Positions 28,031 through 40,905 are shown, counted from the stretch's first letter. The stretch is 64,000 bases of DNA from Anas platyrhynchos (GCF_047663525.1 NC_092587.1:146684001-146748000); one strand, 5' to 3'. Made by a program: numbers and translations. The notes: generated from the letters alone by a model not told the origin.

Positions 28031-28463
28031 CTCACATTCTCACTTTCCCCTTGCTGTTAGAAGCAGCTTCATTAGCACATGTGCTTGTTGTTATTCTTAA
28101 CATTATTTTATTTTTGCCTCAAGTACTTGGAGTTAGAAGCTTCACAGGGAATAACTCCTGGATAGTGAATCATCAAAGCTTGTTTTTATAATTTAGATGT
28201 ATTATTCTATTCATACTGATAAAGACACAGGATTTATAAAGTCAATACATCAAGAATTTTTGCCAAGTCATTGGAATATAAATAATTTATTTAAATACTG
28301 ACTTCAGTATTTATATAAATACCAATTTCAGTTTTCATCTCTCCAGTATAAAAGTGCTCTCCACCTGGAAAGCAGGTAGGTAACAGTTTTGTTTGCCTCC
28401 AGTTTCTGGATGTCACATTCGATGATTTTTGTGCAGGTGTCATTCCTTCCAGTGAAGGAATCT

Positions 28464-28756
28464 ATATCTAAATATCTATCTCTATATCTATCTCTATATC
28501 TATCTCTATATCTATCTCTATATCTATCTCTATATCTATATCTATATCTATATCTACATCTACATCTACATCTACATCTACATCTACATCTACATCTACA
28601 TCTCTATTTATCTATCTCTATCTCTATCTTTCTCTATATTTATACCTATATTTATATGTATCTCTCTATATTTTTATACCTATATTTATATCTATCTATC
28701 TATCTATACATAAATACGTACATACATACAAATAGATATAGATATCTAGATCTCTA
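28464..28756. repeat. Compound hexanucleotide microsatellite (ATCTAT/CTACAT)n
   Basis: A nearly 300-base array with ordered blocks. First is a 12-base unit alternating 'atctat' and 'ctctat' (to about 28534), then pure 'ctatat' units, then eight exact CTACAT units (28554-28601), then degenerate TATT/TATC text with a (CTAT) block near 28691-28707, and finally a short segment in inverted sense ('aatagatatagatat', 28730-28745). The open frame across it reads as repeated Leu-Tyr, Leu-Ser and Leu-His and is not a gene. Confidence 0.93.
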
Positions 28757-28965
28757 TATCTTGTCTTCCAGAAAGATTTAGCTTTGACTTAGCTAGAAGA
28801 CTGGTGCTACAGGCTGATGGAGGGTTTGCCTGGCTTGCCTCTAGCAGGCAGCTCTTGTTGTGTGATGGTACTCACTTCCATGCCCAGCTTTCAACAGTGA
28901 AACTTCAGTGCTGCCTGCCATGCACACCTCCACAATTGCATCTCACCTCATTGCTGAGCAGAACT

Positions 28966-29545
28966 GTGGGTAACTGAGGTCAGAAGGGACCCCTGGATGT
29001 CTCTAGTCCAGCCTCCTGCTCAAAGCAAGGCTGCCTGCAGTTAGATCAGCTCATCTGGGCTTTCTCTAGCTGAGTTTTGAATAACTACACACCCTGGAAG
29101 CTGCTTCTTCTGGGCAGCCTGTCCCAGCCCCTCATTGCTCTCCCTGTGACTTGATTTCCTACATCCACTCAGAAGTTCCTTGCAGTGACTTGAGTCTTCA
29201 CTGCGTGTCTCTGAGGAGCATCAGGTCCCATCTCCTCTGCAGCCCCCATTAGGTAAGGAGAGGCAGCAAACAGCTGTCTCCTCAGCCTGGTCTTTTTCAG
29301 GCTGAACTAACCCAGCTTTCTCATCCTCTCCTTTTATCTCACGGGCTCCAGCCCCTCAGCCATCCTCATCCCGTGCTGGACTGGCTCTAGATGGCCAAGA
29401 AATCTCTTGTTCTGGGGAGCCCAGGACAGGATGCAGTGCTCCAGAAGCAGCCTCACAAATGGGAAGCATCCCTAGCCTTGCCCTGCTGGCTGCACTCCGG
29501 CACTGAGTGCACAGGGCATTAATGTGGCCAAGCTAAAGTTTCTGT
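28966..29545 (-). mobile_element. CR1 LINE, about 580 bp, older copy
   Basis: In complement this follows the CR1 3' region: 'gtcagaagggacccctggat', 'tagtccagcctcctgctcaa', 'gggcagcctgtcccagcccc', a middle part with 'aggctgaactaacccagctt' and 'ttttatctcacgggctccag', and 'cccaggacaggatgcagtgc tccag'. It is more diverged than the copies at 15931, 31795 and 51169, so it is an older insertion. Confidence 0.88.
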
Positions 29546-29564
29546 ACTGGCCTAAAAGGGTGTT

Positions 29565-29620
29565 ATTTTTTTGTTTTTTGTTTTTTTTTTTTTTTTTTTT
29601 TTGTTTGTTTGTTTGTTTTT
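29565..29620. repeat. T-rich low-complexity tract with (GTTT)n
   Basis: Runs of T (up to about 22) interrupted by single G, ending in several GTTT units. It directly follows the CR1 copy at 28966-29545. Confidence 0.85.
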
Positions 29621-30140
29621 CCCCTTTTGCTTCAGGCTGTTCCAACGAGTTTTCTTCAGAAGCAGTATTTTTGCCTAGTCACCACGCACACAGCTTTACC
29701 TAGAGCTTTATCTCTCTCTGTAGTCCTTCTCACTCTTTTGTGCTACCAGCACCATATGCTTCCCAGGCCTTTAAACAAACGGGAACTAATGGCTGTGCTG
29801 GAGATTGATCTGTTTGCAGGCTTGCATTGTATAAACCCTGTTTAAAGGAATAACTCTCTGCAGATCTCATTTTCTTCTACAATGTGTGTCAACATTATTA
29901 ACTGAATATTCAGATTGTTTGCAGCATTCCTCCCGTCGTTGTACTAACACCTCCCTGCAGGAGTGGATAGCAGAGGCTGCGCTGTGCTGCGGTTGGCAAA
30001 CTCCTTCTCCACTTTATTTTGGGAGCTCAACTGGCTGCTACAGAGGGGCAGCTTCCGCTCCGCCTGAGCACATCATGTGCTGGTTAAATACCTCAATCAT
30101 GAACATATGTTACAGGAAATGCGGTCCTAGCACAGAGCTT

Positions 30141-30187
<47 letters not shown>

Positions 30188-31794
30188 TGTTATTCTTAGG
30201 GTTATGACTAAAGGGCCGTGTGAAAGTTCATGGTCTAAAAGTGAAGAGTTCTTGACAGTCATCTTTTTTTTTTTTCTTTTTTTTTTTTCTTTTTCGGTCC
30301 TTTAACTTGAAACATGATTCTTCTTGGCTTTGAATGGTAACTTAAAGCTGTAATTTACAGTAAACAATGAGATACCTTTGTTGAAGCTAAATTAGCTTAT
30401 GAGAGACAGATTCTAGTGTTTACAAACCTAACAAAAAGAACATTAATTAACTATAAAAAGTTAAATTCTTTCAAAGTTTCTTTGTGTAGTTTTTTTCAGA
30501 GTTATTATTTCCACCATTTGGAAGAGGAAGCTAAATTATATCCAGCTTTGTAGTCCAGCAGGCTTGACATGTCATCACTACTTTTTTTTCTTTTCCCTTT
30601 TTGTTAGTTTATTTTGCTGTAAAATATGAATATTTATATTTCAGATAGAACTATGCCGTTTAGTACATACAGCTCTAAAACATACTTTAAAATAAAGCAA
30701 ATAATCTGCCTTGTGCTTTGCAAATTAAAATATAACAACAGAGTATTAAATGGAAGAGCCTGGGGTCCAGACTTCTATCTTATTGTATGGAATAGTAGCT
30801 CTTCCTCAAACAGCCCTGCTGTGTCTTTTTGAGGATTAAATGCCCCTTCCACACAAATAAGACTCTCCAGCTTTTTCACACAATGTATAATTATGTTTAA
30901 TTACTGCTATAGAAGATCTGCTATTATAGATGTTTAGGCAAAGATCCCACGGTTTTTAAGAGGGACTGAATAAAAATCGTGGAGTCAATCCGTAGCTACT
31001 ATGATGCCAAACGTGCTATGGGCTGGTCTTGTGTAATGGTTAAATAAACTTACATGGTGTAGGACTACTTGGTCCATAATTCTCACTGGCTGGAGGCTTC
31101 TAAGGCTTAAACTTTTGAAGAAACTGGGATACTAGCAGAAACAGCATAGATAAAGATCTCCAGTAATTGCAAAACTCATTGCTTTATTATTTTCATTTAT
31201 TTTTTATTCATGCAAAAAAATAGCTCTGGTCCAAACACAGTGTTGCATCTGTTTAATGAATAGTTCATTGCAGCTTCTGTATAAAAACAACCTTTATTTA
31301 GATCAATATTAAAAATCCTGAGAGATTCAGAACAATTTTCCCTAGACGTTAATTATTTCTTCATGAATTAAAATCAAGAGAAGAAAATGACGAAGGAAAA
31401 TCCCTGTAAAGTTCCCTCTTCAGTTCTCTCCATGGTCTTTTAATTTGGGAAAAACGAAGCTTGTATTCAACAGAATGGGGGAAGGAGTCTGGAAAACATA
31501 TGGACTTCTTGTGTCGGTGCTTCTCTGGTTGTTTTGCACTCCCTCCATACCCAGTTGAGGCTCTGTATCCATTCTCCATGGGGCAGGAAAGTGCATCGGT
31601 GTGTGGTGGGGTATAATCCATCTTCTGCAGCAAAATTGAGGTGTCCTTTTCCAATGAGTGCAAAGTGCAGGCTCTGAGGGGAGCTCCCCTGCTGGAGCTG
31701 GTGAATGATCCAATTCCACTTTTAAGGAGATAGCGACAGTGGGGAGTGTCTTTGAGTTTTCATTTGTCATTTCAGAAAGTTGTTAATGTTCTTT
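29621..31794. other. Unique intergenic sequence, no gene seen
   Basis: No recognisable gene. Contains a (TTTA)12 microsatellite (30140-30187) and T-rich tracts near 30265-30295. The open frame near 29886-30305 reads through the microsatellite and is not a credible protein. Confidence 0.6.
30140..30187. repeat. (TTTA)12 microsatellite
   Basis: Twelve uninterrupted TTTA units. Being pure and long, it is likely to vary in length between individuals. Confidence 0.93.
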
Positions 31795-32206
31795 CTTCCT
31801 ATGAAGAAAGGCTGAGAGAGCTGGGGATGTTCAGCCTGGAGAGGAGAAGGCTCTGGGAAGACCTCATTGTGACCTTTCAATGCTTAAAGGGGACTTATAG
31901 AAAAGATGGAGAAGGACTCTTCTCGGGTAAATAAAGATAGGACAGGGGGGAATGGCCTTAAACTAAAAGAGGGTAGATTTAGACTAGACATTAGGAGGAA
32001 ATTCTTCACTGTAAGGGCAGTGAGGCACTAGAACAGGCTGCCCAGAGAAGCTGTGGATGCTCCGTCCCTGGAGGTGTTCAAGGCCAGGCTGGATGGGGCT
32101 TTGGCCAACCTTGTCTAGTGAGTGGCATCCCTGCCTGTGGCAGGGCGGTTGGAGTTAGATGAGCTTTGAGGTCCCTTCCAACCTGAACCATTCTATGATT
32201 CTACGA
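31795..32206 (+). mobile_element. CR1 LINE fragment, about 410 bp, complete 3' end
   Basis: Begins in the pol C-terminal region; the frame near 31797-31934 gives SYEERLRELGMFSLERRRLW, a hallmark of CR1 ORF2. It continues through 'aggaggaaattcttcactgt', 'caggctgcccagagaagctg' and 'ggctggatggggctttggcc' to the terminus 'ccttccaacctgaaccattc tatgattctacga'. In-frame stops and the truncated 5' end make it inactive. Confidence 0.94.
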
Positions 32207-35200
32207 CAGGAAACAGTGATGTTTGCCTTTTTCTTTTGAAATATTTCATGTGTGTGTGGAAGATGCTCAGAAGACTTATTTTTAAGTTGGTTTGAGCAAA
32301 GACTGCAGTCGTACAGGCATGACAGTGGCTGAGTGCATTTTTCTCCTAGCTGGCTTGGAAAATAAGCCAATCTTGAAGTTTAACTTCTGAACAGCTCTAA
32401 TGTCAAGAACAAAAAGTTGGAATTGGTGCACAGGAGCCCACTTTTGAGTGATCTGCTTTCTGGCGGTTCAGCCTCATCTGTTTTCTATTGATTGAGTTGT
32501 CTGAGCTTGAAATCTCGGGTGGAGCAGTCCTGGTGAAACTCTGTCCCTAGACAGATTTCAATGGTCAACTCCACAGCTTGGGAAGTTACACTGAAGAAAA
32601 CGCGAGTGCTAGCTTTTAAATATTACTCATCTACGAGTTTGATGGAAAAGATTATTCTCATCAGTAGAAGTTGCAGACAGAAGTTGCCACAGATTAATCT
32701 GATGTGCTGCAATGTCTTTTGAAAAAAAAGATAATGTGAAATGACATACTTTATATTTAAAGCATTACTTTCCCTTTCTTTTGCACTGAAATTTAGGAGA
32801 ACAAAAAGAGCCAGACACTGAGCGTTTGTTGAATATTTTGTCAGTCCTTTCTCATGTAAAACTCTCATGTTACTTTCTGAGACATTGCTCGAGAATGGAC
32901 TTCAGTGTTTGCCTTCTCTATCACCTAATTAAATAGGCCTATATTTGAGAATTATTTGATCAGTAGGCACAAACAGCTATGCTGGAGTGTAATGATGTTG
33001 TAATAACCATTACTGGTCCAGACAGTCTTATGAGTTTGGATGGAACAAAATGATGTGAAAGCAATGTGGGTTTGAACCACAAGGATTCAAAGACTCAGTT
33101 TCAGCCTTTATTTATTTATTTTTAACTCCCTCCCCCATTTTTTTTTTCAGGCTTTGCCTCATTTCCTACTATGTATTTGCAAGGTTAAATAGTTAGATCA
33201 AGTTATTTTGGTGGTGTTATTTCTGCACAGTGGCATTAAGCCATGACATTCAATCCACAGCAGTAGAGCCAAATAACATTTGAGACTCTCTGTGTGCATT
33301 ATTTATGTCAGGCATCAAAGCGGGAGGCTCACATTTAGGTCTGACCCCACCCTTGTTATTAAATTTAAGGCGATGGCAGCGCTGTTGTGAGTTACACATC
33401 AGCTATAAACTGGTTACAAAACATATCTGAATGTGGAAACACCTCAGATTGTCTCAGTGTGATTAGATGGTGAATGTAATTTACACGTTGAACAGTGGAA
33501 AAGTTCTTCCTTGTACTAACAAGCATACATAAAACAACGTCTCTAGCAGGTTTCCTTCCTTAATGTCCTTCTTAAGCTTCTTAAGTTTTTGTTTTATACA
33601 CTTCCTAGTCCCAAATTAGTGCAGGTAGTACTGATTTAGTGCTATTTAGTATTGATGTAGTGATTGCTCATGTTTTTTCTGACCGATGTACATGATGAGA
33701 AGCTTTTCATTTCTGAACTGAACAATTATGGACTTGTTTTGCTGTTGAACTGAATATGCAAATAATTATGAGGAAAATAGGCAGCGCTCCCAGAAAAGCC
33801 TCTGGTTTCCAAGTCTCGTCCAATTAGTAAAGAAGGAAGCTTTCTTACCCAGCTTTTATCATGGCCCGTTTCACTGATCAGATAGTGATTATGAGTAGAG
33901 ATGAGACTGAACGCTCTTCAGATCGGAAAGCAATTACAGAGTCAGTCCATTGCAGCAATTCCCGATTAATGTAATACAGCCATCGCATGTAGTCATCGCA
34001 GGTAATACGCTGAAAATAAATGGAGATCTCCAGTGCTTTGGAAGTGCCCTAGAAAATCCAAGGTAAACACTGAAAAACTTTTTTTTGCTTAATTTAAAAG
34101 CAGATTTTATCTTACCTTCACTCTGTGTTTCCCTTTTGCAGCTATATCTGATAAGGAACTGGAATATGCCTGCTGAAAACTAGATGAGTGATGTAGAAGC
34201 AATGACTGTGGAGCTGTCTTTCAAAATACACTTTACATAGATGTAGAAAATCTCCATTGGGAGCTTAGGAAACATCAGCACCGGAAAAGGAGACAAAAAT
34301 TTCAGGCAATCTTCAGCCCAGGGTTCTTACAGTGTTTTATTATCCGGTTCCTGTGCTTAAAAGCAAGAATATCCCATTACTTTGTCGGAAGCATGAGGCT
34401 TTAAACGAGACCACTGAGTAATGGAGGCCTGGCTCGTTCCTTACCAGGGGCATTTTCATGTGGGATAATAGCTTCACCTGAAAAACACCAGGAGAAATTA
34501 AGAGAGGGCAGACCTAGCTGATAGTTAATCACTAAGAGATGACATTACCTAAACTTGAGACCTCTAGGAAATCCAGCTTGATGGTGACTTATTTCTCCTC
34601 TCCGAGCAGCTGTGACGTGACTCTGTGCATACACCTTGGCTTTTATAAATTTCTAGATCTTCAGGATTCAAGGCCTCTGGACAATCTTATGTACGAAGCT
34701 GCTTGTCATGTGGTTACTAGTTAATCAGAACATACTTTGCAAGTTTATTTGGCTAAAGTTAAAAGCACTAAAAATGCTAATTGCTGCGAACAGGGCTAGA
34801 AAAGCCAAGGAACAATACACAATTTCTTTAACACTGGGAGCTCAAAGAGAAAAAGGCGAAGGGCTGAGATGAATAACTATCTCCACAATCCATCTCCATC
34901 AGGTGACCGCAGTATTCACCTGCACGAAAGAGAGCAGCCAGAGGTGCGTGGAGCTTGTGAGGAGAAGCAGAAGGGCAGGGGCAGCTCCTGGTCCACCATC
35001 CTCCTCCTGGTCCTGGTAGCAGCACCACTGCAAGCCCTTTAGTCTGGGTAGGTAAAGGTTTGGTAAGCTAGGTGGGTCTTCAGAGAGATTTTTGTTGGAA
35101 CAGTTCATTTTGTGCTTGGCTTCTTTCAGAAGGAGCACTTGGAGAACGTGCTACTTCTGGCTGAGAGGGGCTGAAGCAAGTCTGAAGTGAACCAGTGGTG

Positions 35201-36639
35201 ATACGAAGGTCTGCAACCTAAATGGATGTAATATAAATACATGATCATGAGGGTTGAAAGGGTGCAGACGCTAACTGCAAGGCAAACGGTGACATTCGTT
35301 ATCTGCAGCATTTATTGACTGTAACATATATTGGCAGACCATTAAACGGCTTCTTTCACCTTGGCACTTCGATACCCACTGCATGCAAAATGCACGTAGT
35401 CAACACATTGTACTGTAGGACTAAAAATAAAAACTCCATAAACTCACGTGGTCTGCTGCAAAAATAGTCCAGGGAGCACTTAAAAGCTTGATCGAGCCGA
35501 TAGCCGCTCTCGCTGAGCCTTGCTGCGTGCCACACGCGGGCTGTGGCCAGGAGCCAAAGGGAGCAGGCTCCCAAAGCCCTCCCTGCCAGTGCCAGCAGTG
35601 CAACGCCTGCACCCAAAAAATAAAAAGAGGGGAGCAGGGAGGCGGTGACACTTGCTGTGCCATGTGGAGATGGTGATTTCCTGTGTAAATAGGGGGTAAT
35701 CCAGTTTTCTGGTTGTATCAAATGTACTGGGATCAAAGTGTGGAAATGCTATCACACGTATGCTGACTGGAGAGTTGCTCTTTTTGTTGCTCCTGACCAA
35801 TGCAGTGACCAAGAACCTCCAGCATCCTGCTGTTCTCCTCCCCTCTCCCACCCTGTGTGCTGCCTTTCCATCCTCCTGTACTTCAGGAACTTGGAAAAAC
35901 GCCTGTCTACTGCCCAGACCTTCGGAGTCAGGGAGGGGACAGGCTGTTGGTACCACTAGCAGGACCCTACTTCGCTCTGGTAGGGACTGCATTTTTTAAG
36001 GCAAGCTGGCAGAGGTCTGTGGCAAACTTTCATAGGGCTGGAAAATATTTACAAAAGAGGACACTACAAAATACGTGCAAGGGTCACCGCGTGAGGCTTC
36101 CAACCCAGTGGCCCTGTCCCTCAGAGAAGAGGATTTTCTTCCATTAACCTAGTTTACCAAGTGAATTTTCCATGCAGCGCTGAACGAGTGTCATTAGCAT
36201 TCACTGGGAGTGAAGGAATGGCTTTGACTGTGGTTCTGCTCATTTGACTCCTCACACTAAACAGCATCCATCATGATGAATGCTTGGCCCACTTTGATTC
36301 TGGTAGGCAAAGCACAAATTTTGCTGGGCGATTTCTGCTGAGGAAGGGAGCCCGGGCAAATCCCAGTCCCTGCTACTGCAGTCGAGTGGTATAATCACTT
36401 CACTCCACTCGTTGCACTTCTTTCAAAAAATGGCCGGGCAACTCACCCCACTACTTCTTATTAGCGTTGAAGAATTTTATGGCCAGAAGAATTGAGCCCT
36501 TTTCTGATTTCCAGCATAAATTTATTCAGGACCTGTTTGTATCCATTTGTTTTTGTGCTAGCATTGTCCTTAAGCTTAAATAGCTCTGGTCTATCTGTGA
36601 TATTTACTCACTGGTGTATTTATAGACAGCAATCCTATC
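32207..36639. other. Unique intergenic sequence, candidate regulatory DNA
   Basis: No recognisable gene or repeat family over 4.4 kb. The part from about 33270 to 34060 keeps CpGs and many homeodomain/POU-type words, for example 'atatgcaaataattatgag' near 33755, and looks like non-coding regulatory sequence rather than decayed repeat. Open frames up to 170 codons at 35356-35992 overlap one another on both strands and carry no recognisable motifs, so I do not call them. Confidence 0.5.
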
Positions 36640-36850
36640 CCCTTTCTCAGGCTTTGTTTTGCCAGGCTAAACAAGCCAGGCTCTCAGAAGATCACTGTCA
36701 CTCTTCCAATGACTCTGTTCCAGTGTGATTTAATTTTTCTTGAATGTGGTTGTCCAAGTTGCTGTGCTGTACTCCAAATGAGGTTTCACCGATGACTCTG
36801 CAAAACCCTTACCCTTACTCTGCCCAGAACTCTCCATCAGGTATCTCCTA
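36640..36850 (-). mobile_element. Old, diverged CR1-like LINE remnant
   Basis: In complement the order of phrases matches CR1: 'ccaggctaaacaagccaggc', then 'gtccaagttgctgtgctgta' and 'ctccaaatgaggtttcaccg', corresponding to the CR1 text usually read as 'tactccagatgtggtctcac'. Divergence is high and the limits are approximate. Confidence 0.5.
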
Positions 36851-39800
36851 CACTCCTCTGTTTCTGGACAGTCATGTCAGGGCTCTGTCATGAGAGTTCA
36901 GAGCAAAAGTTTTAGGGCTCGCTGTTTAAAAACGTCACAGATTCATCAACTTCAAGGCAGCCGTGACAACTGCTGCCAGCTGGGGATCTGCATCTGATAT
37001 TTCAGCCTGCAGGACACGGCTTTCTCTGTGACTGGCCTGAAAGTGCGGAGGCACTGCCAAATTCCCTTCCCCCAACACCTTCCCCAGGGGAACTGCTGGT
37101 TTGCTTCCGCCCAGCCTGCGTTGTTAAAAAAGCACTTACTCCATCTCATGCTAACAAAATGCAGGGCAAATTTTGGTAAACACTGTCCATTCAGTATGCA
37201 CACATTAAAAAAGATAAAAATCTGAAAACCTTGACTCCTTTTTTGGTTTAAATTTGGTTTAAATTCAAGCCTTTTTCAATCATTTCTAGCCATTTTGATT
37301 TCTAGACATTCAATCCCCGTCCTTCATTTCTTCCTCGGTCCTCATTAAGCGTGAATAAAATACTTCCAAAATGGCAATTAAAATAGATTTCTTTCCTCTT
37401 GTGTGACTGCACTGCTGACTATTGTCCTTCTTCATTTCTTTCTTTCTCAGGTCTATCCTTCATCTTCTATCGTGCGTGATTTAGACTAAGCCCTCAGTTG
37501 CGAGGACCGTCATTTTATATTCGTCTCTGCCTGAAGTGGAGATACTTATTATTGGTTTCTGAAAGAATGAGGGATATAACAGATCAATGCCATTATCCCG
37601 AATTGCACTTAGAAGACACAGGTAGTGTAGCTGTTGAATTGATGGTCTCAGGAGCACGGAAGCAGAGCTACATTTGGGGCTACCATAGGCTTGCCAGAGG
37701 ACTCTGCGGGTATTTCCATCTAAAGATCATAGCCAGGATAAAAGCTACAGAAGCACCAATGGTCATGATAAAGCTTGTAACACAGAGAGTTGTCTTAATT
37801 GCCTTGCGAAATGAAGCAGACCTTCAAAAAAAATCTGATTGTTAAGACCAAGATTGCCAATCTGCCTGGCCACCTGTCCTGGAGCTGAGCACTGCGGTCC
37901 TGAGCATCAGGGTGCCCGTGTCCCATTGCTAAACACGGGCTCCAGGAGTCTCCTCTCTGTGCTTCTGCACCAGCACTGTAACTGCACTCCCTATGTACTC
38001 ATTCCTTTATGCTTGGTTGACACGCTCTCGGCACCAGAAATTTTGCATCTGCCTATCAAAATACTTTGGCACCTCGAAGATAATTAGAAATATTGGGTAT
38101 AAAGTTATCCAAATATAACCGTGTCTCTGTTGTTGGTCTATTTTTTTTCCTCACTCGTATCTCCTACACATTTTTCCCTTCAAGTTTATTTTATTTTATT
38201 GATCCATTTGTATTTATTTCCTTCCTCTCTCTCTGCCTTCTTTGTACTCACTAGAAAACAACTTAGTTTTCTAGTTAGTTTTCTAGCACAGCTCAGTCCA
38301 GAGGAAAGCATACTCTCTTGCTGCCCCCCTCACTAAGATTAATGCTTTTGGAGAAGAGAAGCTGAGGCTGACCGAGCCTACACTTGCTGTAAGTTTCTGT
38401 CCTGCCTTAGCTACTAAAGGCATCTCTCCGAGAGGAGATGGGCAGACAGCTCTCCAAGTGCCTACCCTTGCTTTGTCAGAAGCAGCAGCCTCCTATTTGC
38501 AATGGGAGCCCAGAAAACCTGACCACGTGGCTTCATCCATGTAGAGTGGTCTTCTACTCTGTATTTCTCCACCTTCACCTGTGCTGGTACCATTGGGCTG
38601 GTGGGTCTGCCTTCCGAGGGCTCCAACTCCGTCTCTGGCATGCAGATGTATGTGTGACAGCAGGTAACTGCGAGAGCCCTAGCTCCCCTGCCAGCTGGAG
38701 GTACTTCAGGACACTTTTGAAAGGTGGGTTCAACCAGACGTGGAAACATACCTCTGAGTTTCATACAAGTGTTGCTTTGTTGGGGTGAGGCTTTTACTCT
38801 AAGGGATGTAAACCTCCATAGGCAAATCTACAGAGACAGTTACTACTGCACAGGCATCCCAGGACAGTGATTGATCCAGTAAGACCCCTACATAGCTAAT
38901 TACAGTCTGTCAAGGTGATTTCTATCCAAGCCGGACTGATATTTAATTAGTCTCCTCCCCATCGAAATGCTGACCTTGGTTTGGCACAGGGAAAGCAGAG
39001 AATTGTGTATCTGGCCAGAGCACCTCATTGCTGCTCCAGGAGCTGACGGGCGAGGTATTAATAGCTGGAAATGAAAAATGGAAAATGGGAGTCCAAAATG
39101 GAGCAGCAGCTTTCTCTACCTGCTGTTTCCTTCCTCTCCTTTTCCCCCTCCTCTAAAAACTGTTGCTTGCAGGCTGAAAGATGGAATAAAACATGCAGGA
39201 ATACAATTGCCTTTTCATCCCTTTAAGCTTAGGATAAATACTCAGGACAACTCAGCCTACATTGCAGAATACAGGAGGTATCTCCAGCATTAACTTTTCA
39301 TCAAATTGAAAACTGGCAATTTATTCCTGCTGTTTTGTCTTTCAACCACTTGCTAATCCATGGCAGAAATTTACCTTCTACCTTGTGACTACCTGGTTTC
39401 TTTAATAACTTCTTGTAAGACAAAAGATTCCAAAAGTCCTAAGAAATTGTCAGCTTTTGAATCTTTATTTGCTGAAAACGAAGTGCTGCTAGATCTACAG
39501 GATCTCTGCCAAGTTTGGCTAGCGTATGTCTTCATCTCTTTCAAAGAGGGGTCCAGATCTTCTTAGTAAGCTAAATTAAACTAGTACTAAAATTAAAAAT
39601 ATAAAAATCTCTTTGTGTAAAGAGAGTTTCCTAAACCTACCATATCTGTGCTCTGTATCTATTCTTTATGAATCAATACTGAAATGACTTTTTCATCTTT
39701 GCCTATATATAAAAATGTTTTATAGGAAAAGGTAGTTAAAATCATGCCTTTGATGTCTTCAGAAAGGTTTTCGGTTGCTTAAATATAACCATACGGGGTT

Positions 39801-40317
39801 CCCAAATACAGGGCATCATCAGCCTGTGAATGATTTAGAAGCCAAAGTGGGACTGAAGTCAGGACATAAGGTAATCTGAACAGCTTGATGGTGAAACAAA
39901 GCAGAGAAAGGTGAGAAAACTGGTCATAGTGATATGCCCCATCCTTTGTGAAAAGAAAGGATGAAAAGAAAAGAAGCCAGGAAGAGACTGGCATTTTCTT
40001 CAACCTTTTGGGCACCTCCACCCTCTTGGACGTGGTTAAGCCATCTGTGCTGCTTTCCGATCTCAAGAAATAGGTGAGCTTGCCTTCTCTGTAGCTCTCC
40101 GGCAGGCAGCTGTTGCTCCAAATATGCACCAAGAAGGCAAAGTGGGGAAGCAGAAGTCTCAGATGGTTGATGCCGAGAAATGTTGGAAGAGATATTGCAG
40201 CTCGGGCATCAGAGTTTAAGAAAGTCTGCCTGTGTTATGGGTTAGGGTAGGCTTATCTCGGCATGGGTCCAAAGGCACTGCTGCCCTTTGGCAGATCTGA
40301 TCTCAGCTGGGGTATTA
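36851..40317. other. Unique intergenic sequence, no gene seen
   Basis: Single-copy sequence without recognisable gene. It holds a 12-bp tandem duplication at 38263-38286 ('ttagttttctag' twice). Open frames of about 115 codons near 37498, 38438 and 39779 have no family motifs, no matching splice context and no strand-specific codon pattern that I can see. Confidence 0.55.
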
Positions 40318-40490
40318 CGGAGCCATTTGGGCTGGGAGGGACCTTAAAGCCGACCCAGTTCCAGCCCCTCCGGGCTGGGATGCTGCCCGCCGGAGCAGGT
40401 TGCTCAAGGCATCACCCAGCCTGGCCTTGAGCACCTCCAGGGATGGGGCAGCCACAGCCTCTCTGGGCAGCCTGTGCCAGCCTCAGAGCC
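40318..40490 (-). mobile_element. CR1 LINE fragment beside the ARHGEF7 promoter
   Basis: Reads in complement as a CR1 3' end: 'gagccatttgggctgggagg gaccttaaag', 'ttgctcaaggcatcacccag cctggccttgagcacctcca', 'tctctgggcagcctgtgcca'. It ends about 425 bases before the ARHGEF7 start codon, at the edge of the CpG island, in antisense orientation to the gene. Confidence 0.9.
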
Positions 40491-40649
40491 TCCCTTTTTC
40501 ACCCAAAATCCTCCCTCGGGGGGCTGCCGGGCTCCCCCCGAGCCCGGGGCGGCCGGCGGGGGGCAGCCTCCGCCCGGCCCTGGCGGAGCCTCCGCGGGCG
40601 CGCAAGCCCCGTGATGTCAGGGGGCGGGGAGGAGGCGGCTCTGCGGCTG

Positions 40650-40739
40650 CATGTGTGTGTGTGTGAGTGTGTGTGTGAGTGTGTGAGGGTGTGTGTGAGG
40701 GTGTGTGAGTGTGTGAGGGTGTGAGTGTGTGTGTGTGAG
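40650..40739. repeat. (GT)n/(GTGTGAGG)n tract in the ARHGEF7 promoter
   Basis: About 90 bases of alternating GT interrupted by GA and GAGG words. Alternating purine-pyrimidine tracts can adopt Z-DNA. It lies 180-265 bases upstream of the ARHGEF7 start codon, between the GC box and the start. Confidence 0.9.
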
Positions 40740-40860
40740 CGCGTCTGACACGGGGTGGCGGTGTGACGGCGGGGCGTCGTCATCTGCATTCACATGGGGG
40801 AGGCGGGGGCATCCGCTTGAAGCCCCCCCCCCTCCCCCTAAAAATCACCCCCCCTCTCCC

Positions 40861-40905
40861 CATCATCATCATCCTCATCATCCTCCTCCTCATCCTCCTC
40901 CTCGC
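40861..40905. repeat. ARHGEF7: CAT/CCT-rich low-complexity 5' UTR
   Basis: Pyrimidine-rich repeats of CAT and CCT words directly precede the ARHGEF7 start codon. In the coding frame they would read as Ile/Leu runs, but the first in-frame ATG is at 40916, so they are most simply 5' UTR. Confidence 0.7.

Noticed and set aside
28389-28781. 130-codon frame made of Leu-Tyr, Leu-Ser and Leu-His repeats
   Set aside because: It is the translation of the hexanucleotide microsatellite, not a membrane protein.
35356-35992. Overlapping minus-strand frames of 80-170 codons
   Set aside because: Three frames are open over the same GC-richer patch without motifs, repeats or splice context, so none has preference as a gene.
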